Source of the DNA: CAVVDT01 sp963747005
GTDB lineage: Bacteria; Pseudomonadota; Alphaproteobacteria; Rhizobiales; Aestuariivirgaceae
Assembly: GCA_963747005.1 (NCBI GenBank)
Contig: CAVVDT010000014.1
Location: 53,502 to 117,501 of the forward strand
DNA: 64,000 nt
Reading direction: 5' to 3'
Below the pieces are notes generated by a model. That model had not been told where the DNA came from. It was given only the letters and a program-made list of their open reading frames with translations, and ran no database searches. Of this stretch, positions 1-8,643 are shown piece after piece. A program made the translations under genes and the position numbers. How positions within the stretch are numbered: position 1 is the first letter of the stretch; every line of letters starts with the position of its first letter.

Positions 1-1831
1 TGACATGCCCAAAGGGAAAGCCCTCGTTGGAAACGTCGGCATCGGTGACGCCGGAGAGCACGTCGCGCGCCTTCGGCCCCATCAGCGACAGGGTGCCCCA
101 GTCCTCGGTGACGTCGATGAGGCGGGCCTCGAGCCCGGCCGGCACATGCTCGATGATCCACGCGGCATCATGGGTGCGAAAGCCGGTGCCGGTGACGATA
201 TAGAAATGATCTTCGGCAAGCCGCGCCACCGTCAGGTCGCATTCGATGCCGCCGCGCGAGTTGAGGAGCTGGGTGTAGGTCAGCCGCCCCGCCGGCTTCG
301 TCACATCGTTGGCGCAGATCCAGTCGAGCGCCCGGCCGGCATCGCGACCCGTGACTTCGTATTTGGCGAAGGAGGACTGGTCGAACAACCCCACCGCCTC
401 GCGCACCGTCCGGTGTTCATTGCCGACGGGGCCGAACCAGTTCTGCCGGCCCATCGAATAGACGTCTCGGGCTTCCATCCCTTCAGGCGCGAACCAGTTG
501 GGTCGCTCCCAGCCGAGCTTGGAGCCGAAGACGCCGCCATGGGCTTTCAGGCGCTCATAGAGCGGCGAGACGATGCGTGGCCGCCCGCTCAGATATTCCT
601 CGTGCGGAAAGCCGATGGTGTAGTGCTTGCCATAGGCCTCGAGCGTGCGCTCGCACACCCAGTCGCGGTCCTCGTGCAGGCCGGAAAAGCGCCGGATGTC
701 GACCACCCACAGGTCCATGGGGGCTTCGCCGGCCATCGCCCATTCCGCCAGCACCCAGCCCGCCCCGCCGCCCGAGGCGATGCCGAAGGCATTGAACCCG
801 GCGCCCACGAACATGTTGGCGCACTGGGGCGCCGAACCGAGGATGAAATTGCCGTCGGGTGTAAAGCTCTCCGGCCCGTTGATCATCTGCTTGACGCCGG
901 TCATCTCCAGCGCCGGGACACGGGCGATGGCCTGCACCATGTGCTGCTCGAAATGGTCCCAGTCGTCATCGAAGAGCTGGAATTCGAAATCGTCGGGTAC
1001 ATCGCCGGTGGTCCAGGCGATGGGATTGGTCTCGTAGCCACCCATGACGAGGCCGCCCACTTCCTCCTTGAAATAGGTGAAGCGGTCGGGATCGCGCACC
1101 GTGGCGGTATCGGGCGCAAGGCCGTCGATCTTCTCGGTGATGATGTACTGGTGCTTGACCGGCTGCAGCGGCACGTTGATACCGGCCATGGCGCCCACCT
1201 GGCGCGCCCATTGCCCGGCGCAGTTGATGACCTTGTCGCAGGCAATCGCGCCTTGGGTGGTGTGGACCGCGGTGATGCGGTCGCCGTCCATGGCGAAACC
1301 CGTCACCCGCACGCCTTCAAGGATCTTCGCTCCCGCCATACGGGCGCCCCTGGCCAGCGACTGGGTGATGTCGGAGGGGCTCGCCTGACCGTCGGTCGGC
1401 AGGAACGTCGCCCCCACCAGGTCGTCCACCTGCATCAGTGGCCACATGGCCTTGGCCTCCGCCGCCGACAGGAGGTGCATCTCCATGCCGAAGGAGCGCG
1501 CCGTGGTGGCAAGGCGCTTGTACTCGATCCAGCGGTCTTGGTTGCACGCCAGCCGCAGACAGCCGGTCATCTTCCAGCCGGTCTCGAGACCCGTTTCGTC
1601 CTTCAGGCGCTTGTAGAGGTCGACGGAATATTTCAGCACCTGGGTGATCGAGGCCGAGGAGCGCAACTGCCCGACCAGGCCCGCTGCATGCCAGGTGGAG
1701 CCGCCGGTCAGCTTGCCCTGTTCCAAGAGCACCACCTCGGCCTTGTGGTCGCGCGCCAGGTGATAGGCGGTCGAGCAGCCGATGATGCCGCCGCCGATGA
1801 CGACGATCTGGGCGTGGGCGGGAAGGCTCAT
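1..1831 (-). CDS. FAD-dependent dimethylglycine/sarcosine dehydrogenase-like protein, C-terminus beyond the window
   Basis: About 610 codons are present; the 3' part runs off the left edge of the window. The N-terminus has a Rossmann FAD site (VVIGGGIIGCS) followed by GSTWHAAGL, whose His is the covalent FAD attachment site in dimethylglycine dehydrogenase (family knowledge). The DAO-type oxidase half is followed by the start of a GcvT-like folate-binding half (GPVGNEHRTVREAVGLFD and onward). The family demethylates dimethylglycine or sarcosine and passes one-carbon units to tetrahydrofolate. The ATG directly follows the stop of the kinase-like gene (TGAATG), so it is the last visible gene of the betaine uptake operon. 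The exact substrate (dimethylglycine or sarcosine) is not decidable. Confidence 0.9.
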   Translation of the reverse strand, partial: MSLPAHAQIVVIGGGIIGCSTAYHLARDHKAEVVLLEQGKLTGGSTWHAAGLVGQLRSSASITQVLKYSVDLYKRLKDETGLETGWKMTGCLRLACNQDRWIEYKRLATTARSFGMEMHLLSAAEAKAMWPLMQVDDLVGATFLPTDGQASPSDITQSLARGARMAGAKILEGVRVTGFAMDGDRITAVHTTQGAIACDKVINCAGQWARQVGAMAGINVPLQPVKHQYIITEKIDGLAPDTATVRDPDRFTYFKEEVGGLVMGGYETNPIAWTTGDVPDDFEFQLFDDDWDHFEQHMVQAIARVPALEMTGVKQMINGPESFTPDGNFILGSAPQCANMFVGAGFNAFGIASGGGAGWVLAEWAMAGEAPMDLWVVDIRRFSGLHEDRDWVCERTLEAYGKHYTIGFPHEEYLSGRPRIVSPLYERLKAHGGVFGSKLGWERPNWFAPEGMEARDVYSMGRQNWFGPVGNEHRTVREAVGLFDQSSFAKYEVTGRDAGRALDWICANDVTKPAGRLTYTQLLNSRGGIECDLTVARLAEDHFYIVTGTGFRTHDAAWIIEHVPAGLEARLIDVTEDWGTLSLMGPKARDVLSGVTDADVSNEGFPFGHV

Positions 1832-2719
1832 TCAGGCGATCCTTCCAAAGCGTGACTGGTAATCATCGAGAGCTGATTTGAGGCGTTCGAGGTTTTCGTC
1901 CGTATAGGCCACGTAGTCGGCGCCGGGGGCATCGAGGTGCAGTTCCGACACCATGCTCCACATGGCCTCGCGCAATAGCGCCGCGCACTTCATGGCGGCA
2001 TGGCTGCGGATCAGGCCCGGCGTCGGCGGAGCGCCGAAATAGGCAGCCAGCAGGGCCTCGTCCTCATCGCGGGTGTAGAGCGCGTTGCCGGCGATGCCGG
2101 CGAGGTCGAACATGGGGGTGGAAAACGCCGCGTATTCGAAGTCGATGAGCCACAGCCTATCGCCATCGTCGATGAAGTTGGCCGGCAGCAGGTCGTGGTG
2201 GCCGAAGACGATGGCGAGCGGCTCCTGCACTGTCTCCAGCGCCGTGGCGAGGTCGAGATAACCCTTGAGATGCGGCACCATGCGGCTCGCTCCGGCCTTC
2301 AGCGTCAGGGCATAGTCGCGCACTACATGGAAGGGCCAGAAGATGGCCCCAGGCCCCGAGACGTGGAACGGCATCTTTTGGTGGAAATCGCGCATCAGGT
2401 GGGCCACCCGCTGTAGGTTGGCGCGCACGTCGGCCTCGCCATAGGTGTGGCCGGCAATGAAGCGGGCGACCATGAGGCCCGGCTCGGCATGCACGACCTC
2501 GGGCGCGAATCCGGCGGCATGGGCGGCCCGCGCCGCCATCTGTTCGCGGTCGCGAAACACATGGTGGACGGGGAAGTCCTGTCCGAGACGCACCACGAAG
2601 GTCTCGTCGCCGTCGCTCACGGTATAGCTCTCGTTGGAGAGCCCGCCCTTCAGCGGCTGGATGGTGATCTCGCCCGTCCAGATCGGCAGGGCGGCGATGC
2701 GCTCGCGGTTGCTGGTCAT
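1832..2719 (-). CDS. Choline kinase/aminoglycoside phosphotransferase-fold protein
   Basis: A 295-residue protein kinase-like fold enzyme. The catalytic loop reads GHHDLLPANF, matching the HxDxxxxN Brenner motif, and is followed by LIDFEYA, which supplies the metal-binding Asp. This pattern is typical of the choline/ethanolamine kinase branch of the APH superfamily. It sits between the betaine-type permease and a dimethylglycine dehydrogenase-like gene, so phosphorylation of choline or a related amino alcohol is a reasonable inference but is not shown. The start is the ATG that opens MTSNRERIAALP. The reading frame continues open upstream only because of the overlapping GC-rich permease gene. 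Confidence 0.8.
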   Translation of the reverse strand: MTSNRERIAALPIWTGEITIQPLKGGLSNESYTVSDGDETFVVRLGQDFPVHHVFRDREQMAARAAHAAGFAPEVVHAEPGLMVARFIAGHTYGEADVRANLQRVAHLMRDFHQKMPFHVSGPGAIFWPFHVVRDYALTLKAGASRMVPHLKGYLDLATALETVQEPLAIVFGHHDLLPANFIDDGDRLWLIDFEYAAFSTPMFDLAGIAGNALYTRDEDEALLAAYFGAPPTPGLIRSHAAMKCAALLREAMWSMVSELHLDAPGADYVAYTDENLERLKSALDDYQSRFGRIA

Positions 2720-2739
2720 GTGGTCTCTTCGGGGGCCTG

Positions 2740-4725
2740 TTACATCACCCGGGCGCGGGCCCGGGCGCTCCAGGCACTGAACAGGCGGTCGGCGGTGATG
2801 CCGATGAAGGCGATGGCAAGGCCGGCCACGATGCCGCGCCCGGCATTGGCCTTGGCCAGCGCAATGAACACTTCCTGGCCGAGGTCGCGGGTGCCGATCA
2901 TGGCGCAGATGATGATCATGGCGAGCGCCATGAGGATGGTCTGGTTGACGCCGAGCATGATCTCCGGCAGGGCGATTGGCAGCTCCACCTTCCAGAACAG
3001 TTGCCGCTTGGTGCAGCCGGAAACGGTTGCCGCCTCGATCAGCGCCGGCGATACCTGGCGGATGCCGTGATTGGTGTAGCGCACCGCCGGGACCACCGCG
3101 AAGGCGACGGTGGCGATCATGGCCGAGACATCGCCCACCCGGAACAGCATCACCACCGGGATGATGAAGCAGAACGAGGGCAGGGTCTGAAGGGTGTCGA
3201 GCAAGGGCGTGATGATCTTCTCGAAGCGGTCGTTGCGGGCAGCGTACAGGCCCAGAGGAATGCCGATGAGACAGGAGATGGCGGCCGAGATACCGCACAG
3301 ATAGACCGTCGCCATGGTTTTGTCCCACAGGCCCACAACGGCGCAGAACGTGGTCAGGACCGCCACCAGACCGGCCAGCCGCCAGCCGCCGAGGCGATAG
3401 CCGATGAGACCCAGTACGAGCACCGCGCCGGTCCACGGGAAATTGACGCAAAAAGCCCTGATCGGATTGAGCAGATAGAGAATCAGCGCCACCCGGAAGG
3501 TCTCGATGGCATCGTAGAAGTGGATGTTGACCCACTTGATCGACCATTTCCAGAACGGGCCGGTGGTGAAGGTGATGGACTTGGGGACGTGGTGCAGGCC
3601 CGGCTCGACGAGGCCGATGAGGGTGGTCACGATCAGCACCGCCAGGGCTGCGGTAAGATTGGGGTAGCGCTTCCACAGCCGCGGCTCAATTTCCGTATGC
3701 ACCTTGGCGACGGTGGTGCGCTGGGCCACGGCCTGGCTCAGGCGGTCGAGCGCGATGGCCAGCGCCACGATGGCCAGCCCCGCCTCCATGGCATCGCCGA
3801 TCCTGAGCGCCCGCAAGCCCAAGAGCACGTCATAGCCGAGCCCGCCGGCGCCGATCATCGAGGAGATGATGACCATGTTGAGGGCCAGCATGATGACCTG
3901 GTTGACGCCGATCATCAGGCTCGGACGGGCCGAGGGCAGCATTACTCGCCACAGCTTCTGGCGCGGTGTGCAGCCGGCCATATCGCCGAAATCCTTGAGT
4001 TCGGAGGGCACCCGCGACAGCCCCAGCATGGTGGCGCGCACCATGGGCGGCATGGCGAAGATGGCGGTCGCCAGCATGGCAGACACCGGCGAATTGCCGA
4101 ACAGCAGAAGCATCGGGATGAGGTAGGCGAAGGTCGGGATGGTCTGCATCAGATCGAGCATGGGCGAGACGAAGAACTTGTCGACCGCCGGGCGCTTGTA
4201 GGCCCATATGCCGATCAGGGCACCCAGCACGATGCACACCGGCACGGCAATGATGATGAGCGCCAGGGTGAGCATGGAGCTTGTCCACTTGCCGAACAGC
4301 GCCACAAAGAAAAAGCACGCCGAAATGAGAATCCCCAGGCGGTTGCCGCCGGCGGCACGGCCGGCGAAATAGGCCGCGATGCATACCCCCAGCCACGACA
4401 TGCGCGGCAGCACGGTTGCGTTCACGCCGTAACCGAACTTGAAGCCCTTGGCGAGGAGGTCGAGGGCGAAATCGAGCTGCAGGCCGAGCAGGTAGGTGAT
4501 GTCGCGGGTGAGCCAGGTGAAGTGGCGCTTGATCCACGTGAAGATGACGTTGATCCAGTCGGCGGCCGGCACCAGCGCCTGGTCGGGAAAGTTGATCGCC
4601 CAGGGAACGCTGTCACGAAACACATGCAGCGCCACTACCGCCACGATGGCGGCCGCCCATATCCATGGCCACGGGCCGGCGGGTGCGCGGCTGCGCGACG
4701 GCGCTGCCGGCGCGGCGGCGGTCAC
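2740..4725 (-). CDS. Glycine betaine/proline-type ABC transporter permease, tandem-fused double permease
   Basis: A 661-residue membrane protein built from two ProW/OpuAB-like permease halves in one chain. Each half carries its own transmembrane block and an EAA-like loop: the first reads DMAGCTPRQKLWRVMLP and the second AATVSGCTKRQLFWKVELP. Each loop is preceded by a LMQTIPTFAYLIP or LQTLPSFCFIIP segment. ProW proteins are usually about 300-400 residues and act as homodimers, so this looks like a single-chain dimer. The start is GTG, overlapping the ATPase stop by four bases (GTGA), which indicates translational coupling. It imports a quaternary amine together with the adjacent ATPase and binding protein. 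Confidence 0.88.
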   Translation of the reverse strand: MTAAAPAAPSRSRAPAGPWPWIWAAAIVAVVALHVFRDSVPWAINFPDQALVPAADWINVIFTWIKRHFTWLTRDITYLLGLQLDFALDLLAKGFKFGYGVNATVLPRMSWLGVCIAAYFAGRAAGGNRLGILISACFFFVALFGKWTSSMLTLALIIIAVPVCIVLGALIGIWAYKRPAVDKFFVSPMLDLMQTIPTFAYLIPMLLLFGNSPVSAMLATAIFAMPPMVRATMLGLSRVPSELKDFGDMAGCTPRQKLWRVMLPSARPSLMIGVNQVIMLALNMVIISSMIGAGGLGYDVLLGLRALRIGDAMEAGLAIVALAIALDRLSQAVAQRTTVAKVHTEIEPRLWKRYPNLTAALAVLIVTTLIGLVEPGLHHVPKSITFTTGPFWKWSIKWVNIHFYDAIETFRVALILYLLNPIRAFCVNFPWTGAVLVLGLIGYRLGGWRLAGLVAVLTTFCAVVGLWDKTMATVYLCGISAAISCLIGIPLGLYAARNDRFEKIITPLLDTLQTLPSFCFIIPVVMLFRVGDVSAMIATVAFAVVPAVRYTNHGIRQVSPALIEAATVSGCTKRQLFWKVELPIALPEIMLGVNQTILMALAMIIICAMIGTRDLGQEVFIALAKANAGRGIVAGLAIAFIGITADRLFSAWSARARARVM

Positions 4726-5816
4726 GGCCGTGCCCCCTTGTCACCGACCCCCGCGATGAGGTCGATCACCGCCTGAGGGGTCACCTCGCCGATGACCGCG
4801 CCGCTCTCGTCGGTGACCGCGAAGGGCTTGCCGGCGGATACGATCGCCGATGAGAAGGCGGCGATCCTCGCCCCGGCGTCCACCTTGCCGGCATGCCCGG
4901 CCTTGCCCGCCGGGCGCATGATGGTGCGTGCCGATGTCACCTTGGCGCGCTGCACGTCGCGGGTGAATTCGGCCACATAGTCGGTCGCTGGATGGTTGAC
5001 CAGCTCCTCGGAGGTGCCGACCTGGACGATCTCGCCATCCTTCATGATGGCGATGCGGTCGGCGAGGCGTATGGCCTCGTCGAAATCGTGGGTGATGAAG
5101 ACGATGGTCTTGTGCAGCATCGACTGCAGGCGCATCAGTTCGTCCTGCATTTCGCGGCGGATCAGCGGATCGAGCGCCGAGAACGGTTCATCGAGGAACC
5201 AGATCTCCGGGTTGGTGGCGATCGAGCGGGCGATGCCGACGCGCTGTTGCTGGCCGCCGGACAGTTCGCGCGGATAGAACATCTCGCGCCCCGAAAGGCC
5301 CACCAGATCGATCATCTCGCGGGCGCGGGCTTCGCGGGTCTTGAGATCGACACCCTGGATCGCCAGCGGAAAGGCGATGTTCTCCAGAACCGTGAGGTGG
5401 GGCAGCAGGGCAAAGTGCTGGAACACCATGCCCATGCGATGACGTCGGAACTCGATGAGTTCGGCATCGGAGACATCGAGCAGGTTCTTGCCCTCGAACT
5501 CGACGGTTCCCCAGGTCGGTTCGATGAGCCGCGACATGCAGCGCACCACCGTCGACTTGCCCGAGCCCGACAGGCCCATGATGATGAAGGTCTCGCCCTG
5601 GTGCACTTCGATGTTGAAGTCGCGCACCGCGCCCACGAACTTGCCGGCGGCGAGGTCTTCGGCGCTGGGGGCGCCGCCATGGTCTTGCATGAAATCCCGG
5701 GCAGCCGGTCCGAACAGCTTCCACACATGGCGGCAGGCGAGCTTGATCGGGCGATCCGCCGTTCCAGCGCTTGCCGGCGAGAGGCCGGTTGACGGCTCCG
5801 ACTGAGCCTTGGCCAT
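4722..5816 (-). CDS. Glycine betaine/choline-type ABC transporter ATP-binding protein
   Basis: A 364-residue ATPase of the ProV/OpuAA group. Walker A is GLSGSGKST (about residues 81-89), the signature is LSGGQQQR (about 186-193), Walker B is IWFLDEPFSALD and the switch is ITHD. A C-terminal tail of about 90 residues occupies the place of the tandem CBS domains of ProV but looks shorter than a full pair. The chosen ATG (MAKAQSEPS) is preceded by an AAGGGGG ribosome-binding site. An in-frame ATG at 5873 would add 19 residues. It energises the fused permease immediately downstream. Confidence 0.9.
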   Translation of the reverse strand: MAKAQSEPSTGLSPASAGTADRPIKLACRHVWKLFGPAARDFMQDHGGAPSAEDLAAGKFVGAVRDFNIEVHQGETFIIMGLSGSGKSTVVRCMSRLIEPTWGTVEFEGKNLLDVSDAELIEFRRHRMGMVFQHFALLPHLTVLENIAFPLAIQGVDLKTREARAREMIDLVGLSGREMFYPRELSGGQQQRVGIARSIATNPEIWFLDEPFSALDPLIRREMQDELMRLQSMLHKTIVFITHDFDEAIRLADRIAIMKDGEIVQVGTSEELVNHPATDYVAEFTRDVQRAKVTSARTIMRPAGKAGHAGKVDAGARIAAFSSAIVSAGKPFAVTDESGAVIGEVTPQAVIDLIAGVGDKGARP

Positions 5817-5906
5817 TGCGGCTTGCCCCCTTGCTTGTTGCCCCACCCCGGGCGAAAACGAGCGGCCCGGCACGGGTGCCGGACCGCCGCGGTCAGTTGT
5901 CAGTTC

Positions 5907-6878
5907 CTACTTTGCCCAGGCTTCCCAGGTCGACTTGTGGGTATCGACCCATTCCTTGGCCACGTCCTCGATCGACATGCCGTCAAGATCGACCTTGGCG
6001 GCCAGCTTGTCCAGTTCCGGGGCGGTGATGGTGTAGTTCTTGGCCACCTTGTAGGCTTCCGGCCACTTGGTCTTCATGCCCGCCCAGGCATATTTCCAGA
6101 TCTCGCCATGCGGCTTGCCGCAGTCGTACTTCATGTTGGGGTTAACGCCCCACTTGGGATCGGTATAGCAGGCCGGCTCGTATTCCGGGAACTGCACCCA
6201 TTCGCCCTTGTACTTGGCGGGCGCCCAATGCGGTGAATAGATCCACAGCATGATCGGCGCCTTGCGCTGATAGGCCGATTCGAGCTCGGCGAACATGGCG
6301 GCGTCGGTGCCGGCATGCACCACGTCGAAGGGCAGCTTGAGCGCCTTGACACGTTCATCGTCAAAACCTTCCCAGGTCACCGGGCCGCCGAGATAACGGC
6401 CCTTGGGAGCGGTCTCGGGTGTGGAGAAGGCCTTGGCGCAGGCAGGCTTGAGGAGCGCATGCCAGTCAGGCAGACCCGGGCAGCGCGCCTTCATGTATTC
6501 CGGAAACCACCATTCTTCCTTGGCCTTGGGGCCAAGCTTGCCGAGCCGCTCGGTCTCGCCGGTGGCGTCCGACTTTTGCATCGCCTCGCGGGCGGTGGTG
6601 TCCCAGTATTCCATACCGATGGTGAGGTCACCATTGGTGAGGCCGGTGGTCAGGCTGGAGAGATAATCGCCGGTGGGATATTCGACGTTGTAGCCGAGGT
6701 TCTCGAGAATATCTCCGAGAATCTTGGCATTGACGTTGACGCTGGTCCAGTCCATCAGCGTGATCTTGATGGGATCGGTCGATTCCGGCACGCCGGCGCT
6801 TGCCGCCATGGGGGCCACGATAACCGCGGCCGAAGCCAGCGCAGCCGCCGTCAGATTGCGAATTGCAGTTGATATCAT
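5907..6878 (-). CDS. Periplasmic glycine betaine/choline-type substrate-binding protein
   Basis: A 323-residue exported protein of the ProX/OpuAC family. The first 28 residues form a Sec signal peptide ending APMAASA before Gly-29. The mature part is rich in Trp and Tyr (for example MDWTS, GMEYWDTT, WWFPEY, YSPHWAP), as expected for an aromatic box that binds a quaternary ammonium group. The ATG follows a strong AGGGAGG ribosome-binding site. It is the first gene of the transport operon and reads away from the DeoR regulator, with which it shares a 203-bp intergenic region. Betaine, choline or a related ligand is likely; which one is not decided by sequence. Confidence 0.9.
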   Translation of the reverse strand: MISTAIRNLTAAALASAAVIVAPMAASAGVPESTDPIKITLMDWTSVNVNAKILGDILENLGYNVEYPTGDYLSSLTTGLTNGDLTIGMEYWDTTAREAMQKSDATGETERLGKLGPKAKEEWWFPEYMKARCPGLPDWHALLKPACAKAFSTPETAPKGRYLGGPVTWEGFDDERVKALKLPFDVVHAGTDAAMFAELESAYQRKAPIMLWIYSPHWAPAKYKGEWVQFPEYEPACYTDPKWGVNPNMKYDCGKPHGEIWKYAWAGMKTKWPEAYKVAKNYTITAPELDKLAAKVDLDGMSIEDVAKEWVDTHKSTWEAWAK

Positions 6879-6980
6879 GAGACGCGTTCCTCCCTGTCGC
6901 AGCAGCGCGATATGGCCCGAGCCCCGGACCCTCGTAGCGCTGATGGCGGGGCAAGTGTGGTGCTGTGACGCGCGGTAAGT

Positions 6981-7015
6981 CAACCCATTTCGCACCAATT
7001 CGTACCAAATTGTGG
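6981..7015. promoter_or_regulatory. Three phased near-repeats, candidate operator for the DeoR regulator
   Basis: Between the divergent binding-protein and DeoR genes, three related units starting at 6983 (ACCCATTTCG), 6994 (ACCAATTCG) and 7004 (ACCAAATTG) lie 10-11 bp apart, one helical turn. DeoR-family repressors commonly bind short repeated sites near their own divergent promoter. The repeats are seen in the sequence; the link to this regulator is inference. Confidence 0.4.
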
Positions 7016-7081
7016 CATTTTTGACTGAATTATGGTTTTGGTCTTGTTTGAAGTTGGTTTTGCTGCCTAAAATGATGGCAA

Positions 7082-7879
7082 ATGCAACAAATTTCGCCAA
7101 ACATACCACACGAGCGGCTGAGCCAGCGCCAGATGGAAATCATGCGGATGGCGCGTGAGAAGGGTTCGGTCGGCATTGCCGACCTGGCGCGTCATCTCGG
7201 GGTGTCGCTGGAGACGGTGAGGCGCGATGTAAAGCCGCTGGCCGAGAGTGGTGACCTGGCCAAGGTGCATGGCGCCGTCACCTTGCCGTTCCCGGTGGGC
7301 GAGGCTCCGTTCGAGCGGCGCCTCAGGGAAAACGCCGCCGAAAAGCGGCTGATCGCCCGCCATGCCGCTGGCCTGGTGGGTGATGGCGACAGCGTGATGA
7401 TGGACACCGGCACCACCACCTCGATGCTGGCGCGCGAACTGTTGCGCAAGCGCAGCCTCACCGTTGTCACCAATTCCTCCGACATCGCCCGCATCCTCGC
7501 TACCGTCAACGGCAACACCGTCTATATGGCAGGCGGAGAACTGCACGGCGACAACGGCGCCGCCTTCGGGGCGTCGGCGTTGGAATTCATCCAGCGCTTC
7601 AAGGTACGCCACGCCTTCATCTCCATCGGCGCCATCGATTCCGACATGGGGCTGATGGACTTCAACATGCCCGAGGCCGAGTTCGCCCGCACCGTCTTGA
7701 GGCGTGGCGAGCACCGCGTGGTGGTGAGCGATCACACCAAGTTCGATCGCACCGCGCTGGTCAAGGTGTGCGACTTCTCAGATATCGACCTCATCGTCAC
7801 CGACCGGTTGCCCTCCGACGAGATCACCGCGGCACTCGCCCGCTCGGGCACCGAGTTGTCGGTGGTGCCGGCGATCTAG
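7082..7879 (+). CDS. DeoR-family transcriptional regulator
   Basis: A 265-residue regulator. The N-terminal winged helix is visible as RQMEIMRMAREKGSVGIADL followed by SLETVRRD, the DeoR recognition helix. The C-terminal half is the DeoRC effector domain, a ribose-isomerase-like fold, with DTGTTTSML and VTNSSDIA in the phosphosugar-site positions and SDHTKFDRTALVKV near the end. It is transcribed divergently from the betaine-type transport operon, so control of that operon is likely. The effector is unknown; family members usually sense phosphorylated small molecules, which would fit a kinase-like gene in the same operon. Confidence 0.9.
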   Translation: MQQISPNIPHERLSQRQMEIMRMAREKGSVGIADLARHLGVSLETVRRDVKPLAESGDLAKVHGAVTLPFPVGEAPFERRLRENAAEKRLIARHAAGLVGDGDSVMMDTGTTTSMLARELLRKRSLTVVTNSSDIARILATVNGNTVYMAGGELHGDNGAAFGASALEFIQRFKVRHAFISIGAIDSDMGLMDFNMPEAEFARTVLRRGEHRVVVSDHTKFDRTALVKVCDFSDIDLIVTDRLPSDEITAALARSGTELSVVPAI

Positions 7880-7988
7880 ATGCGGCGCGTTGCCCACCGC
7901 ACCACATTGATAAATCGGCGGCTTTATGAAATGAGAGTTTCGGCGCTCCGGTTGTTTTGAGCGCGCACCATCGGGAAAAGGCAGGAAC

Positions 7989-8612
7989 ATGACGTTGCAA
8001 GTGATCGGCGCTGGCGTGGGCCGGACGGGGACCTATTCGCTGAAACTCGCCATCAACCAGTTGGGGCTGGGCCCCTGTCACCACATGGAAGAGGTGCTGC
8101 TCAAGATGCCCGTGCAGGTGCCGCTGTGGGCGGCGGCCGCCAGGGGCGAGGCTGATTGGGCTGCCATCTTTGACGGTTACCGAAGCGCCGTCGACTGGCC
8201 GACCGCCGGGTTCTTCCGCGAACTCAACGCCGCCTACCCCGAAGCCAAGTTCGTGCTGACGGTGCGCAGCCCGGAAAGCTGGGTCGACAGCTTTTCCGCG
8301 ACGATTTACAAGCTCCTGGGCGCCGGGGATCAAATCCCTGCGGCCATGCAGGACTGGTTGGCGCTGGGGATCGCCGTCATCGCCAGGACCGGCTTTCCCG
8401 CCGGGCTCGACACGGATCAATTGAAAAAGGCGTTCATGGCCCACATCGACGCGGTCAAGGCGACCATCCCGGCCGACCGGCTGTTGACCTATCAGGTGAA
8501 GGAGGGCTGGGGCCCCTTGTGCGCATTCCTTGGTGTGCCGGTGCCCGACGAGCCTTTCCCGCGCACCAACGACCGCGGCGAATTCTGGGACCGCGTATCG
8601 GGCAAGAAGTAG
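7989..8612 (+). CDS. Sulfotransferase-family protein (P-loop, Sulfotransfer_4 type)
   Basis: A 207-residue protein with an N-terminal nucleotide-binding loop GAGVGRTGTYSLKLA, typical of the bacterial sulfotransferase group PF17784. VLTVRSPESWVDS supplies the second PAPS-contact region and KEGWGPLCAFLGVPVP is the conserved C-terminal block. No signal peptide is seen, so the protein is cytoplasmic. It lies between the DeoR gene and a convergent second sulfotransferase-like gene within the methylated-amine locus. The acceptor is unknown. This family is often annotated from fold alone, so enzymatic sulfation is a moderate-confidence statement. Confidence 0.75.
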   Translation: MTLQVIGAGVGRTGTYSLKLAINQLGLGPCHHMEEVLLKMPVQVPLWAAAARGEADWAAIFDGYRSAVDWPTAGFFRELNAAYPEAKFVLTVRSPESWVDSFSATIYKLLGAGDQIPAAMQDWLALGIAVIARTGFPAGLDTDQLKKAFMAHIDAVKATIPADRLLTYQVKEGWGPLCAFLGVPVPDEPFPRTNDRGEFWDRVSGKK

Positions 8613-8643
8613 CGATTTCACCACCGCGGACAGGTTCCGACCG

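Noticed and set aside
5..1855. A long plus-strand open frame opposite the dehydrogenase
   Set aside because: It is antisense to a protein with clear FAD and GcvT motifs; long antisense frames are expected in GC-rich genes, and its translation has no recognisable domain.
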